A stretch of 64,000 nucleotides of DNA from Methylobacter sp. (GTDB lineage Bacteria; Pseudomonadota; Gammaproteobacteria; Methylococcales; Methylomonadaceae): assembly GCA_030653175.1 (NCBI GenBank), contig JAURZV010000106.1, forward strand, positions 33,674-97,673, given 5' to 3'. Below the pieces are notes generated by a model. That model was given only the letters and a program-made list of their open reading frames with translations, did not search any database and had not been told where the DNA came from. This document shows, in pieces, positions 37,314-46,369 of the stretch. The stretch's first letter is position 1. The number at the start of each line of letters is the position of its first letter. The translations under genes and the position numbers were made by a program.

Positions 37314-38313
37314 GGCGGAAAAACAGTTAACCCAAGTTGATCGTGCCGCTGTATTGTTGCTGGCGCTGGGAATGGATAGGGCGGCGCTCGTTCTAAAGCA
37401 TATGTCTCCCAGGGAAGTGCAGATTTTAGGCATCACCATGGCAAGTGTGGGGGAGATTTCCATCGAGATGATGGATGAAGTGGTTGAGGAGTTTATCGTC
37501 GCGGTAAAGAGACAGACTGCCCTGGGGATGGATACCGACGAGTATATCCGTACTGTGTTGATCAGCGCTTTGGGTGCAGATAAAGCGAACAGTATTCTTG
37601 ATCGAATTTTGCAGGGCGGCAACACTAAGGGTATCGAGCAGCTGAAATGGATGGATACCCGGTCGATTGCAGACATGATTCGTTTGGAGCATCCTCAGAT
37701 TGTCGCGACAATTATGTCTTTGATGGATAGTGAGCAGGCGGCTGATGTGATGATGTTCCTGCCCGAAAATATGCGTTCCGATTTGATGATGAGAATTGCA
37801 ACGATGAAAGGCATACAGCCATCCGCTCTGCGTGAGTTGGACCAGATTATGGAACAACAATTAACCGGCTCCGATAATGTTAAATCGACAAATATCGGCG
37901 GTGTCGATGCGGTGGCAAATATTTTAAATTTCCTGGATGGCGGCGCTGCAGATTTAGTGATGTCGGGAATTGCCGAGCACCGATCTGAATTGGCTCAGGA
38001 AATTCAGGAGAAAATGTTCACCTTTGAAGATCTTACCTCTATTGATGAAAGAGGTATGCAAACATTGTTGCGCGAAGTTTCAACAGGACAGCTGTTACTG
38101 GCATTGCGGGGAGTGGGTAGCGAGCTTAAGGAAAAAATATTCAGCAATATGTCCAAACGGGCGGCAGAAATGCTGCGTGATGATTTGGAGGCTTCCCCGC
38201 CCGCCAAGTTAAGCGAAGTGGAGTTGGCGCAGAAAGATATATTGGCTATTGCTAAAAAATTAGCGGATGCGGGCGAGATACAAATGGGGGTCGGTGGTGA
38301 TGAGCTCATCTAA
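37306..38313 (+). CDS. fliG: Flagellar motor switch protein FliG
   Basis: A 335-residue switch protein of the C ring with complete N, middle and C domains. Recognisable features are RAAVLLLALGMDRAALVLKH, the EHPQIVATIMSLMDSEQAADVM segment of the middle domain, and the C-terminal torque helix with its charged residues (LKEKIFSNMSKRAAEMLRDDLE). It couples to FliF on one side and to FliM and the stator on the other. It overlaps both fliF and fliH, indicating tight coupling. Confidence 0.96.
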   Translation: MAKAEKQLTQVDRAAVLLLALGMDRAALVLKHMSPREVQILGITMASVGEISIEMMDEVVEEFIVAVKRQTALGMDTDEYIRTVLISALGADKANSILDRILQGGNTKGIEQLKWMDTRSIADMIRLEHPQIVATIMSLMDSEQAADVMMFLPENMRSDLMMRIATMKGIQPSALRELDQIMEQQLTGSDNVKSTNIGGVDAVANILNFLDGGAADLVMSGIAEHRSELAQEIQEKMFTFEDLTSIDERGMQTLLREVSTGQLLLALRGVGSELKEKIFSNMSKRAAEMLRDDLEASPPAKLSEVELAQKDILAIAKKLADAGEIQMGVGGDELI

Positions 38314-39214
38314 GACGCCCAGATTCACAGCATCCGAACTGGAATCGTTAAGATTATGGAGTATGCCGGATGTTTCCGGGGCGGATGTCAGGAAGTCGGA
38401 AACGGTGGAGCTTGAGGATGAGTTGACACCGATTTTAACGGTTGATGAAATTGAAGCCATGCAAAAGCAGGCGTATGACGAAGCATTTGCGCAAGGTAAA
38501 ATGCATGGTTTTCAGCAAGGTTTTGATGAGGGTTCAAAAAAAGGCTACGAGGATAATTTACATTTGCTGCAAAGCCAGGCGGCAACGCTGGTCAGTCTTT
38601 TGGAATCTTTAAGTGAGCCGTTTAAGCGTCTTGATGAAGAAGTGGAGAAAGAGCTGGTAAAACTGGCTATAGGTATCGCAACGCAAATGGTACGTCGTGA
38701 AATCAAGTTGGATCCGGGGCAAATCGTTGGCGTTGTTCGGAAGACAATCAATGTTTTGCCGCTGGCGTCACAAAAGATTAGTTTGAAATTACATCCTGAA
38801 GATGCCGAGCTGGTGCGTTCTGCATTAGCGCTGGATGAGATATCGCCAAGCTGGGGCATAGTTGAGGATCCGTTAATTACTCGTGGCGGCTGCGAAGTTG
38901 ACACCGAAATTTCTCATGTTGACGCGACTGTAGAGCATCGATTGGCTGCTGTTATCGCAACTATACTGGGTGGTGAGCGGGAGAGCGACTTCAAGAATGC
39001 AGAAAGTACGACCCCACGCGCAGGGAAGGTGGAGCAGCGCACGGAGCTGTTGCCGGTAGCGCAAAAAGCAGGCGCTTTAGACGGCGCAGGAGCAGTTGTC
39101 GACGACTCCAGGGATGGAGGAGGTAGAGCAACGCAGGGAGCAGTTGCCGACGACTCCAGGGATGGAGGAGGTAGAGGAACGCAGGGAGCAGTTGCCGAGG
39201 GCAAAGGTTCGTGA
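38300..39214 (+). CDS. fliH: Flagellar export regulator FliH with a repeat-derived C-terminal tail
   Basis: A 304-residue stator of the FliI export ATPase. The N terminus (MSSSKTPRFTASELESLRLW) precedes a glutamine/glycine-rich middle with GxxxG repeats (FAQGKMHGFQQGFDEGSKKG) and the conserved C-terminal domain (LAIGIATQMVRREIKLDPGQ to RLAAVIATILGGE). Family proteins normally end shortly after that. Here about 65 extra residues follow, built from four tandem 46-48-bp hairpin units (for example DDSRDGGGRATQGAVA). The tail preserves the frame and the GTGA overlap with fliI. The start at 38300 is chosen; the frame is open to 38267. Confidence 0.9.
   Translation: MSSSKTPRFTASELESLRLWSMPDVSGADVRKSETVELEDELTPILTVDEIEAMQKQAYDEAFAQGKMHGFQQGFDEGSKKGYEDNLHLLQSQAATLVSLLESLSEPFKRLDEEVEKELVKLAIGIATQMVRREIKLDPGQIVGVVRKTINVLPLASQKISLKLHPEDAELVRSALALDEISPSWGIVEDPLITRGGCEVDTEISHVDATVEHRLAAVIATILGGERESDFKNAESTTPRAGKVEQRTELLPVAQKAGALDGAGAVVDDSRDGGGRATQGAVADDSRDGGGRGTQGAVAEGKGS
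39008..39197 (+). repeat. Four tandem hairpin units inside the fliH 3' end
   Basis: Units at 39008-39055, 39056-39101, 39102-39149 and 39150-39197 (48, 46, 48, 48 bp). The last two carry the hairpin CTCCA-GGGA-TGGAG; the second has AAAGC-AGGC-GCTTT; the first is degenerate (CCCCACGCGCAGGG). All then read into a GGAGC-GTTG-type tail (GCAGGGAGCAGTTGCCG in the best copies). Frame is kept throughout because the unit lengths sum to 190 and no stop arises in the frame used. Confidence 0.85.
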
Positions 39215-40575
39215 TTCCGGATGCAGATCGGTCACGAATTTGGCTGGCTAAATTAAAACCTTATTCCGAAAGATTAGCAGAAGTACCTGAACTTGTTGTC
39301 GAAGGCAGGCTTTCCCGTATGGTAGGGTTAACGCTGGAAGCGGTGGGCTGTCGAGCGGCTATTGGTTCCCGCTGTCGAATTGAGACTAAAAGCGGCAGAA
39401 TGATTGAAGCGGAAGTTGTGGGTTTTTCCGATGCGCGAATTTTTTTGATGCCTACCGCAGAAGTTCATGGGCTTGAGCCGGATTGCCGAGTCATTCCCAT
39501 GGGTAAAAATAGCTTGGCTAGAGTGGGTTTCGGTCTGTTGGGCCGCGTGCTGGATGGGGCAGGCAATGCGATTGATGACAAAGGCCCGCTTAAAACGGAT
39601 GCGCTGATTTCGCTCAACGGCGTGCCGATCAATCCACTGTCGAGACGGCCCATACGTGAGCCGCTTGATGTTGGTGTTAGGGCGATAAATTCGATACTCA
39701 GCGTGGGACGCGGACAACGTATGGGTTTGTTTGCGGGTACCGGTGTTGGCAAGAGTGTGCTGTTGGGCATGATGACCAAATTTACCACGGCGGATGTTGT
39801 TGTTGTCGGACTGATTGGCGAGCGGGGACGAGAAGTTAATGAGTTCGTGCTGAAGACCTTGGGTGAAGAAGGGCTTAAAAGAGCGGTGGTGGTTGTTTCG
39901 CCTGCGGATTGCCCTCCTTTGATGCGTGTTCATGCGGCGTTATTGTCAACCAGTATTGCCGAGTATTTTCGTGATCAGGGTCTTGATGTTTTGTTGTTGA
40001 TGGACTCATTAACGCGATTTGCGCAGGCGCATCGTGAAATTGCCCTGGCCATCGACGAGCCTCCTGCCACCAAGGGATATCCGCCTTCGGTCTTTGCCAA
40101 ATTGCCGCATTTGGTGGAGCGTGCCGGCAATGCCGATCACGGCGGGGGATCTATAACCGCATTCTATACTGTTCTGGCCGAGGGCGATGATACCAATGAT
40201 CCTATTGCCGATGCGGCGAGAGGGGTGCTGGATGGGCACGTCATATTATCCAGGAGCTTGGCTGAATCGGGACATTTTCCGGCCATCGATATAGAGGCGT
40301 CAATCAGTCGGGTTATGCCGGACATTATTGATGCCGGTCATTTGCAAATGGCGCGGGAGTTAAGGCGATTGTATTCACTTTATCAACAAAACCGAGATTT
40401 AATCAGTGTCGGCGCTTATCAACCAGGGTCGAACCCTAGAATCGACAAGGCCATTGAAAAAAATCCGGCGATTTTAGATTTTTTGCAGCAGGACATGGAT
40501 GAGCCGGTTGATATAAATCGGAGTTTACAAGAGCTGGCAACGTTACTGGGTGTAAACAGGGCTGTCAACGTCTGA
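39211..40575 (+). CDS. fliI: Flagellar export ATPase FliI
   Basis: A 454-residue F1-beta-like ATPase that energises flagellar protein export. The P-loop is GLFAGTGVGKSVLLGMM near residue 175, followed by LIGERGREVNEFV and Walker B LLLMDSLTRFAQAHREI; the YPPSVFAKLPHLVERAG block is specific to flagellar/type III ATPases. It starts at a GTG overlapping the fliH stop (GTGA). FliH, FliI and FliJ, encoded in series, form the soluble export complex. Confidence 0.96.
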   Translation: MIPDADRSRIWLAKLKPYSERLAEVPELVVEGRLSRMVGLTLEAVGCRAAIGSRCRIETKSGRMIEAEVVGFSDARIFLMPTAEVHGLEPDCRVIPMGKNSLARVGFGLLGRVLDGAGNAIDDKGPLKTDALISLNGVPINPLSRRPIREPLDVGVRAINSILSVGRGQRMGLFAGTGVGKSVLLGMMTKFTTADVVVVGLIGERGREVNEFVLKTLGEEGLKRAVVVVSPADCPPLMRVHAALLSTSIAEYFRDQGLDVLLLMDSLTRFAQAHREIALAIDEPPATKGYPPSVFAKLPHLVERAGNADHGGGSITAFYTVLAEGDDTNDPIADAARGVLDGHVILSRSLAESGHFPAIDIEASISRVMPDIIDAGHLQMARELRRLYSLYQQNRDLISVGAYQPGSNPRIDKAIEKNPAILDFLQQDMDEPVDINRSLQELATLLGVNRAVNV

Positions 40576-40609
40576 TATCCAAATCCCCTCGGGATACCAA
40601 AGGACATAA

Positions 40610-41068
40610 GTGAAAAAATCGCAACGCATTAAAACAATTGTAGAAATTAAAGCGACTCAGGAAAAGAGCGCTCTGGAAGTGCTGGGCGCAGTTCAGAGAA
40701 AACTCCAGAGCATGCAGGCGCAAGTTGAAGGATTAAGGAGCTATCGGAAGGAATATCAGGATAGATTTGACCAGTTGGGTAGCAGGGGTGTCAATGTTGC
40801 ACAGCTTCTGGAGTTTAGGTCGTTTATCGATAAGCTCGATAAGGCAATAATTGGGCAGGAACAAGTGCTGAGTTCAATTGAAGCTGAAGTAATAGCCAAA
40901 AGAAAAATATGGGAAGAGCTGCATCATAAAACCCAAAGCTTGCAGAAAGTTTGCGATTCAGCTTTGGTGATAGAGATGAAGCAAGAGGCTAAGCGAGAAC
41001 AGCAAGAGCAGGATGAACGGGCATCCAGAATCGGTCGGAATAACTCAAGCGGCATGGGAAATGCTTGA
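40610..41068 (+). CDS. fliJ: Flagellar export chaperone FliJ
   Basis: A 152-residue, almost entirely helical, charged protein beginning KKSQRIKTIVEIKATQEKS at a GTG start. Its size, coiled-coil character (heptads through QRKLQSMQAQVEGLRSYRKE) and place after fliI identify FliJ, the stalk-like subunit that interacts with FliI and FlhA. The sequence itself is weakly conserved, as always in this family. Confidence 0.85.
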   Translation: MKKSQRIKTIVEIKATQEKSALEVLGAVQRKLQSMQAQVEGLRSYRKEYQDRFDQLGSRGVNVAQLLEFRSFIDKLDKAIIGQEQVLSSIEAEVIAKRKIWEELHHKTQSLQKVCDSALVIEMKQEAKREQQEQDERASRIGRNNSSGMGNA

Positions 41069-41097
41069 TAATTAATTGAATCTCAGGGGAATTGATT

Positions 41098-42603
41098 ATG
41101 ATTATTGAAAGCGTAAATTTATCATCTTTGGCGTCAAGCAACGGTATGGTTGAAAGTATGTCTCCGCCTTTGATTGATGGTGGTGTTATTGCCGAAGGTT
41201 TCTCGGGTGCATTAGTGGCGCAGATTGAGTTATTGAGTAATATAAAAGCTGGGGATTCGTTGCCGTTACAGACGCAGGATGTTGCCGGGTTTCAAGGTAT
41301 TGCCGGTTTGCCGGCAACCACGGTTGATACGCAAGATTTTGCCGCTTTATTAGGCAATGATTTGCCGTCGACATACAAAGCAAAAGACGATGTTGATCAT
41401 GAGGCTGCTTTGGCTGCGGTAACTGACGCATTAAAATATATTGCCATGGGTACTGCTGCTGAAGAAAAAGCTGCAGTGGTTGAGCAAAACGTGAAAGATG
41501 TGATTGCAATGGGTATTCAGGCTGGGCAAAACACGGAAAATGTGGTTGCAACGGCTGTTCCGGCTGAGCAAAATATGAAAAATGTAGTTGGGACGGCTGT
41601 TCCGGTCGAGCAAAATGCAACAGATGTGATCGCAGAATCCGAGCAAGGCTTGAAAGATCTGGTAATGGATGCTCCGGTTCAACTGGATTTGGAGCAGGGA
41701 AATGATAAACCTGATAAGAAGCAGGTTGAAGGTGACGCTCAAATAGCGGTTGTTGAAAATAATAACGGAACTGAAAAGTTGTTGGCGGTGGTTATTATCC
41801 TGCCTCCGGTAATGCAGGCTGAGCAAGCAAAAACAACCAATAATTTGACGTCTGCAGATGCAGTTAAAGAGGGTGGGTTGCGGCCTTTTGCAAAACCATT
41901 GATTGGAGATGCTGAACCGAATCAGCCGGCGAAAGTTCTCGATAATATGTTACAAGGTGAAACGGTTTTCCGTCAGCCGGTTCAGGATAAACAGGGTTTT
42001 AATTTAAACTACTTTCAGAATTCAGGGCAAACTGAAAAGACCGGACGGGTTGATCAGCAGGTCTTAAGTTTAGAGGGGGAAAAGACCTTGCCCTGGGTTG
42101 GAACGGATATAACCCAGTTTAATAGGGTCGTTGATAATAAAGCCGATATTCCTGCAATGACCAAGCCGCTATCGCATCCGGAATGGAGCAAGGATCTGGG
42201 GGAGCGGATTGTGTGGATGAACAGCAGGGCAATACCTTCAGCAGAAATCAGGTTGAATCCACCGCATCTTGGTCCTATATCGGTTCGCGTTGATGTCTCT
42301 GATGATCAGGCAACTGTTGTATTTACAGCGCAACATACGGCTGTAAGAGAAACGCTTGAAGCTTCCATTCCCAAGTTACGAGAAATGATGAGTGCTCAGC
42401 AGCTTAATCTGGTCGAAGCGAATGTTTTCCAAGGTCCTGCACCAGATCAGGGGCGTTCACAATCGCAAAATTTTGCGCAAACAGCTGATGGTCGGAGGCA
42501 GGCCGCGACGGCTGTTGCTGCCGATGGAGTTGATGATGTGGAGCAAGAAATTGCAAGTGGGCGAGTTGTGGTCAGCAATGGCTTGTTGAGTCTTTACGCG
42601 TAG
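41098..42603 (+). CDS. fliK: Flagellar hook-length control protein FliK
   Basis: About 501 residues. The C-terminal Flg_hook domain is clear: ERIVWMNSRAIPSAEIRLNP, PHLGPISVRVDVSDDQATVV, then LREMMSAQQLNLVEANVF. The N-terminal two thirds is low-complexity, rich in Gln, Val and Asp, as expected for the molecular-ruler part. Residues about 125-170 contain three consecutive 14-residue repeats (pattern EQNxxxVxATAVPA). FliK is secreted and switches export from hook to filament. It closes the fli operon; fliL and later genes are not adjacent, since ribosomal genes follow. Confidence 0.9.
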   Translation: MIIESVNLSSLASSNGMVESMSPPLIDGGVIAEGFSGALVAQIELLSNIKAGDSLPLQTQDVAGFQGIAGLPATTVDTQDFAALLGNDLPSTYKAKDDVDHEAALAAVTDALKYIAMGTAAEEKAAVVEQNVKDVIAMGIQAGQNTENVVATAVPAEQNMKNVVGTAVPVEQNATDVIAESEQGLKDLVMDAPVQLDLEQGNDKPDKKQVEGDAQIAVVENNNGTEKLLAVVIILPPVMQAEQAKTTNNLTSADAVKEGGLRPFAKPLIGDAEPNQPAKVLDNMLQGETVFRQPVQDKQGFNLNYFQNSGQTEKTGRVDQQVLSLEGEKTLPWVGTDITQFNRVVDNKADIPAMTKPLSHPEWSKDLGERIVWMNSRAIPSAEIRLNPPHLGPISVRVDVSDDQATVVFTAQHTAVRETLEASIPKLREMMSAQQLNLVEANVFQGPAPDQGRSQSQNFAQTADGRRQAATAVAADGVDDVEQEIASGRVVVSNGLLSLYA

Positions 42604-42706
42604 GTTAACCAACGGTTCGCGTCTTAATATTGCACTTATCGTGCTGAGATATTAACTGTTTTCTTGGGATTGATGCTGGTGATGAGGCTGTTTCTGAACT
42701 CCACAC

Positions 42707-42735
42707 TTTTCAATGGCTAAAAAAACATCTATAAT
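42707..42735 (+). promoter_or_regulatory. Sigma-70 promoter of rpsF operon
   Basis: TTTTCA and TATAAT separated by 17 bp (42707-42712 and 42730-42735), followed by GCGCGG, a G/C-rich discriminator typical of ribosomal promoters. About 85 bp upstream of rpsF. Confidence 0.6.
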
Positions 42736-42747
42736 GCGCGGTTCTTA

Positions 42748-42815
42748 GGAGCTGTCCGCTCCTCCTTGCTTTACCATCTTTATTAAGACAGAGGTGGGAG
42801 GCTTAACCGAAAGGA
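42748..42815 (+). promoter_or_regulatory. Possible S6:S18 leader element
   Basis: The rpsF leader contains a 6-bp hairpin AGGAGC / GCTCCT and, just before the ribosome-binding site, AACCGAAAGG. Leaders of rpsF-rpsR operons often form an RNA structure with a CCG motif that binds the S6:S18 complex for feedback control. The motif match is suggestive only. Confidence 0.35.
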
Positions 42816-42821
42816 AAAAAT

Positions 42822-43280
42822 ATGCGACATTATGAAATTGTCTTTTTAGTCCACCCTGACCAGAGTTCTCAGGTCCCGGCGATGATTGAACGTTATAAAT
42901 CAACCATCGAAACCGCATCCGGTAAAATTCATCGTTTGGAAGACTGGGGTCGTAGACATCTGGCTTATCCAATTAATAAAATTCATAAAGCGCATTATGT
43001 GCTGATGAATGTTGAGTGCGATCAGGCTACCTTGGAAGAATTAGAAAGTGGTTTTCGTTTTAATGATGCCATTTTGCGTAGTATGACTTTATTACAAAAA
43101 GCTGCTATTACTGGGGCATCTATTATTGCCACATCAACAGTTGAAGAAAATAAAGCTGCTGAATCAAGAGCTAAAGATGCGGCGGCCAGAGAAGCAGTGG
43201 CTGCGGCAGGCGCCGATGACGAAGTTGATCTGGATGATATCGACGAAGACTTTGATGCTGACGCAATCACTTCTGAATAA
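42822..43280 (+). CDS. rpsF: Ribosomal protein bS6
   Basis: A 152-residue S6 with the full core ([54 protein letters not shown]). After residue 105 there is an alanine-rich, strongly acidic extension ending [17 protein letters not shown], longer than in most homologues. It binds 16S rRNA as a heterodimer with S18, encoded next. AAAGGA ribosome-binding site. Confidence 0.96.
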   Translation: MRHYEIVFLVHPDQSSQVPAMIERYKSTIETASGKIHRLEDWGRRHLAYPINKIHKAHYVLMNVECDQATLEELESGFRFNDAILRSMTLLQKAAITGASIIATSTVEENKAAESRAKDAAAREAVAAAGADDEVDLDDIDEDFDADAITSE

Positions 43281-43312
43281 AACTTTTAACACTTGGATTT
43301 ACGAGAATTATT

Positions 43313-43540
43313 ATGGCACGTAACATTAGACGCAAAAAATTCTGCCGATTCAGTGCAGAAGGTGGAACAGAGATCGACTATAAAGACCTGGATTTGTTGA
43401 GTGATTACATTACTGAAACAGGTAAAATTGTTCCCAGTCGCATTACAGGAACCAGCGCCAAGTATCAAAGGCAGCTAGGTGTCGCAATTAAACGCGCTCG
43501 TTTTATTGCGTTGTTGCCTTTCTGCGACGCTCACAAATAA
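43313..43540 (+). CDS. rpsR: Ribosomal protein bS18
   Basis: A 75-residue S18 of standard length with [30 protein letters not shown] and the signature [23 protein letters not shown]. Second gene of the rpsF-rpsR-DUF2232-rplI operon; partner of bS6 on the 30S platform. Confidence 0.97.
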   Translation: MARNIRRKKFCRFSAEGGTEIDYKDLDLLSDYITETGKIVPSRITGTSAKYQRQLGVAIKRARFIALLPFCDAHK

Positions 43541-43555
43541 TACGCTGGACGAGCA

Positions 43556-44449
43556 GTGGGCTTTTTAGCGGAATACATTATGCGGGGGAGGATGCAAGCC
43601 ATGATAGTGGCTTCTACTCTTGCGATAGTGTCGCTGATCATGCCTCCAGTCAGTATAGTAAGTTCAGCCTCTGTTGCTCTCGTCACGTTAAGGCGGGGTG
43701 CTATTGAGGGTTTAATCGTTTTGGGCTGTTCAACTGCGGTAGCAGCGGTGCTGGGGTTTTTCTTAGTAGGCAGCTATCAGTTTGTGTTGCTTTATGGGAT
43801 GGTGCTGTGGGTTCCTGTCTGGTTAATTTCAATTATCTTAAGAGAGGGGCGGTATTTATCTCTGGCGGTTGAGATTGCGGTATTGCTTGGCGTTTTGGGG
43901 GTCGTTGGTTTTTATCTCTATAATACCGAGTTGGCGACGATGTGGAAGACTATACTTTCACAAATGGTGCCCCCGAATGCTCCGGTTGAAGATGTTCAGC
44001 ATACGTTAGATGTGCTGTCCCATTACATGACGGGAATAGTTGCGGCTGCATCGGTGTTTGGCTTGCTGTTCGGCCTGTTTCTGGGGCGTTGGTGGCAGGC
44101 TTTGCTATATAACCCGGGTGGATTTAGGCAAGAGTTTTTGTCATTGAATACGCACCCAAGGTTGGCAATTGGCAGTATTTTAGTGGTAGTTATTGCATCA
44201 TTAAGTTCCGGTGTGATTTCTGAAGTTTCGTGGAATATCGCTATTTTGCTGTTTGTGTTGTACACATTTATTGGAACGGCAGTATTGCATACTGTATTTG
44301 CTGCGATGAAAATGGGTCGCTATATAGTGCCGATGTTTTATGTGACAATGTTTTTGATACCCCATGCCATGCTGCCGGTTGCTATAGTCGGGCTGAGCGA
44401 TGCATGGATGAACTTACGAAATAAAATTTCGAATCAACAAACGCCTTGA
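43556..44449 (+). CDS. DUF2232 multi-pass membrane protein
   Basis: A 297-residue inner-membrane protein with about eight hydrophobic segments, matching DUF2232 (the YybS-like family), which is regularly encoded between rpsR and rplI in gammaproteobacteria. The GTG start gives MGFLAEYIMRGRMQAM, the usual N terminus. No catalytic motif is visible and the function is unknown; the fold resembles transporter S-components such as those of energy-coupling factor systems. The conserved gene order is the best evidence. Confidence 0.82.
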   Translation: MGFLAEYIMRGRMQAMIVASTLAIVSLIMPPVSIVSSASVALVTLRRGAIEGLIVLGCSTAVAAVLGFFLVGSYQFVLLYGMVLWVPVWLISIILREGRYLSLAVEIAVLLGVLGVVGFYLYNTELATMWKTILSQMVPPNAPVEDVQHTLDVLSHYMTGIVAAASVFGLLFGLFLGRWWQALLYNPGGFRQEFLSLNTHPRLAIGSILVVVIASLSSGVISEVSWNIAILLFVLYTFIGTAVLHTVFAAMKMGRYIVPMFYVTMFLIPHAMLPVAIVGLSDAWMNLRNKISNQQTP

Positions 44450-44498
44450 TGGCGTAAAAAAATAGCCGGATAAAATCCGAAAAATGAGGTAATAAAAG

Positions 44499-44948
44499 AT
44501 GGAAGTTATTCTTCTTGAAAAGATAGCAAACTTGGGTAACCTGGGCGATAAAGTCGTCATTAAGTCAGGTTATGGCAGAAACTATCTTGTTCCGTACGGT
44601 AAGGCTGTTGCTGCAACAGCTACTAAAATTGCTGAGTTTGAAGCGCGTCGCGCAGAGCTTGAGAAAGCGGCAGCTGAAAAGCTGAGTGCAGCTCAAGCGC
44701 GTGCCAATGCATTGAGTAAGCTTCAGGTTGTTATTACTCACAAGGCTGGCGATGAAGGCAAATTGTTCGGTTCAATAGGTACGCAAAATATAGCTGACGC
44801 CATTACCGAAGCAGGCGTTTCAGTTGAAAAGCATGAAATTCGTTTGCCTCAAGGCGTTATTCGTCAAATCGGCGAATATCAGATCGACATTAATTGCCAT
44901 ACTGATGTTGTTGTAAAGATGCCTATTAAAATTGCTGCTGAAGCATAA
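44499..44948 (+). CDS. rplI: Ribosomal protein bL9
   Basis: A 149-residue L9 with the N-terminal rRNA-binding domain ([39 protein letters not shown]), the long connecting helix, and the C-terminal domain ([19 protein letters not shown]). Last gene of the operon, followed by a terminator. Confidence 0.97.
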   Translation: MEVILLEKIANLGNLGDKVVIKSGYGRNYLVPYGKAVAATATKIAEFEARRAELEKAAAEKLSAAQARANALSKLQVVITHKAGDEGKLFGSIGTQNIADAITEAGVSVEKHEIRLPQGVIRQIGEYQIDINCHTDVVVKMPIKIAAEA

Positions 44949-44957
44949 TAAATAAAG

Positions 44958-45006
44958 GTTCAAGGGAAAAGGTAAAAGGCTGCGTATGCAGTCTTGAGCC
45001 TTTTTG
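44958..45006 (+). terminator. Terminator after rplI
   Basis: GGTTCAAG (44958-44965) pairs with CTTGAGCC (44994-45001), with an inner hairpin CTGCGTATGCAG, and is followed by TTTTT. It ends the ribosomal operon just before waaA. Confidence 0.7.
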
Positions 45007-45008
45007 CT

Positions 45009-46268
45009 ATGCGAGTCGTTTACTCCTGCCTTTTTTATCTGTTAATTCCCTTCATATTAGTTCGCCTGATCTGGCGAAGCATCAAAGCGCCCGCATATCG
45101 ATGCAGGTGGGGTGAGCGATTCGCCCTCTATAGCAAAAAATTCCCCCGGAATGTTATTTGGTTTCATGCGGTTTCAGTGGGAGAGGTCGAAGCTTTATTT
45201 CCGCTAGCCAAGAAAATACAGCGGCAGTACCCCAATACAACGTTATTAATTACGACCACAACACCCACAGGATCTGCCCGGGTTAAAGCCATAATGCAAG
45301 AAAGTGTGGAGCATGTCTACTTGCCGTATGACATACCCTGTGCAGTCAGTCGGTTTATGCGGTGTTTTAAGCCTGAAATAGCTGTCATCATGGAAACTGA
45401 AATTTGGCCTAATCTTTTTGCCTATTGCGGTAAAAATAAAATTCCTTTGTACATTATCAATGCCCGCTTATCGGAAAAGTCGGCAAGTGGTTATCAAAAA
45501 ATTCCAGCCCTTATTTTCCCTGCTTTAGCTCATGTCAAGTTGATTGCAGCGCAAACGCAGGATGATGCCGGCCGGTTTGCCGCTATTGGTGCAAAAACCG
45601 AAACAGTCAGAACGCTAGGCAATATAAAGTTTGATGTCGAGGTTTCAAGCGAAATTATTGGGCAAGGTGTGCAATTAAAAGCCGATTTGTTTGGTGACCG
45701 GTTTGTTTGGCTGATTGCCAGCACCCACAAAGATGAAGAAGCGATATTTCTTGAGATTTATAAAAAAATAAAGCAGAAAATTCCTGAATTATTGCTGGTT
45801 ATTGTGCCAAGACATCCTGAGCGTTTTGGCGAAGTAAAAAAACTGTGTGAGCAGAATCAGTTGGCTGTGGTGATGCGTACATCCGGCGAAATTTGTCATC
45901 AGTATGCTGATGTTTATCTGGTCGATACTATGGGTGAGTTAAAGATGCTTTATGCAGCCTCCGACGTGGCGTTTGTCGGCGGCAGTATGGTGCCCGTTGG
46001 TGGGCATAATATTCTGGAGGCTGCCGCAGTTGGCACTCCGGTTTTGTTTGGTCCGTATATGGCGAATTTTAAGGAAATAGCTGAAGGAGCGCTGCGACAG
46101 GATGCGGCAATACAATGTCAGGATGAAAGCGAGATAATCAATGCGGTTATTGCCCTGTATGCGGATTCCGCATACAGGCAATCGTTAGCTGAAAAAGGTA
46201 AAACGTTTGTTCGGCGGAACCAAGGCGCGATCGCTAGAATTTTTGACATGCTTAGCCGGGATATTTGA
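45009..46268 (+). CDS. waaA: Kdo transferase WaaA
   Basis: A 419-residue GT30 enzyme that transfers Kdo residues from CMP-Kdo to lipid A precursor at the inner membrane. It has an N-terminal membrane anchor (YSCLFYLLIPFILVRLIW), then RCRWGERF, WFHAVSVGEVEALFPL with the catalytic glutamate, TTTTPTGSARV, METEIWPN and the C-terminal GGSMVPVGGHNILEAAAVGTP. A TTG at 44994 extends the frame into the terminator, so the ATG at 45009 is used. It completes lipopolysaccharide core synthesis in line with the polysaccharide genes later in the window. Confidence 0.95.
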   Translation: MRVVYSCLFYLLIPFILVRLIWRSIKAPAYRCRWGERFALYSKKFPRNVIWFHAVSVGEVEALFPLAKKIQRQYPNTTLLITTTTPTGSARVKAIMQESVEHVYLPYDIPCAVSRFMRCFKPEIAVIMETEIWPNLFAYCGKNKIPLYIINARLSEKSASGYQKIPALIFPALAHVKLIAAQTQDDAGRFAAIGAKTETVRTLGNIKFDVEVSSEIIGQGVQLKADLFGDRFVWLIASTHKDEEAIFLEIYKKIKQKIPELLLVIVPRHPERFGEVKKLCEQNQLAVVMRTSGEICHQYADVYLVDTMGELKMLYAASDVAFVGGSMVPVGGHNILEAAAVGTPVLFGPYMANFKEIAEGALRQDAAIQCQDESEIINAVIALYADSAYRQSLAEKGKTFVRRNQGAIARIFDMLSRDI

Positions 46269-46369
46269 TTTTAGGCTGTTCATTTATGTGGCATCATAAC
46301 GCTTATATATTGCAACCCGCTCCGCATAATGTCGCGGAAAAAATATTGCCTAATACAAAATATAAATCT

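Noticed and set aside
39008..39197. Tandem repeat resembling a CRISPR array
   Set aside because: The units are contiguous with no unique spacers, they are translated, and no cas gene is nearby.
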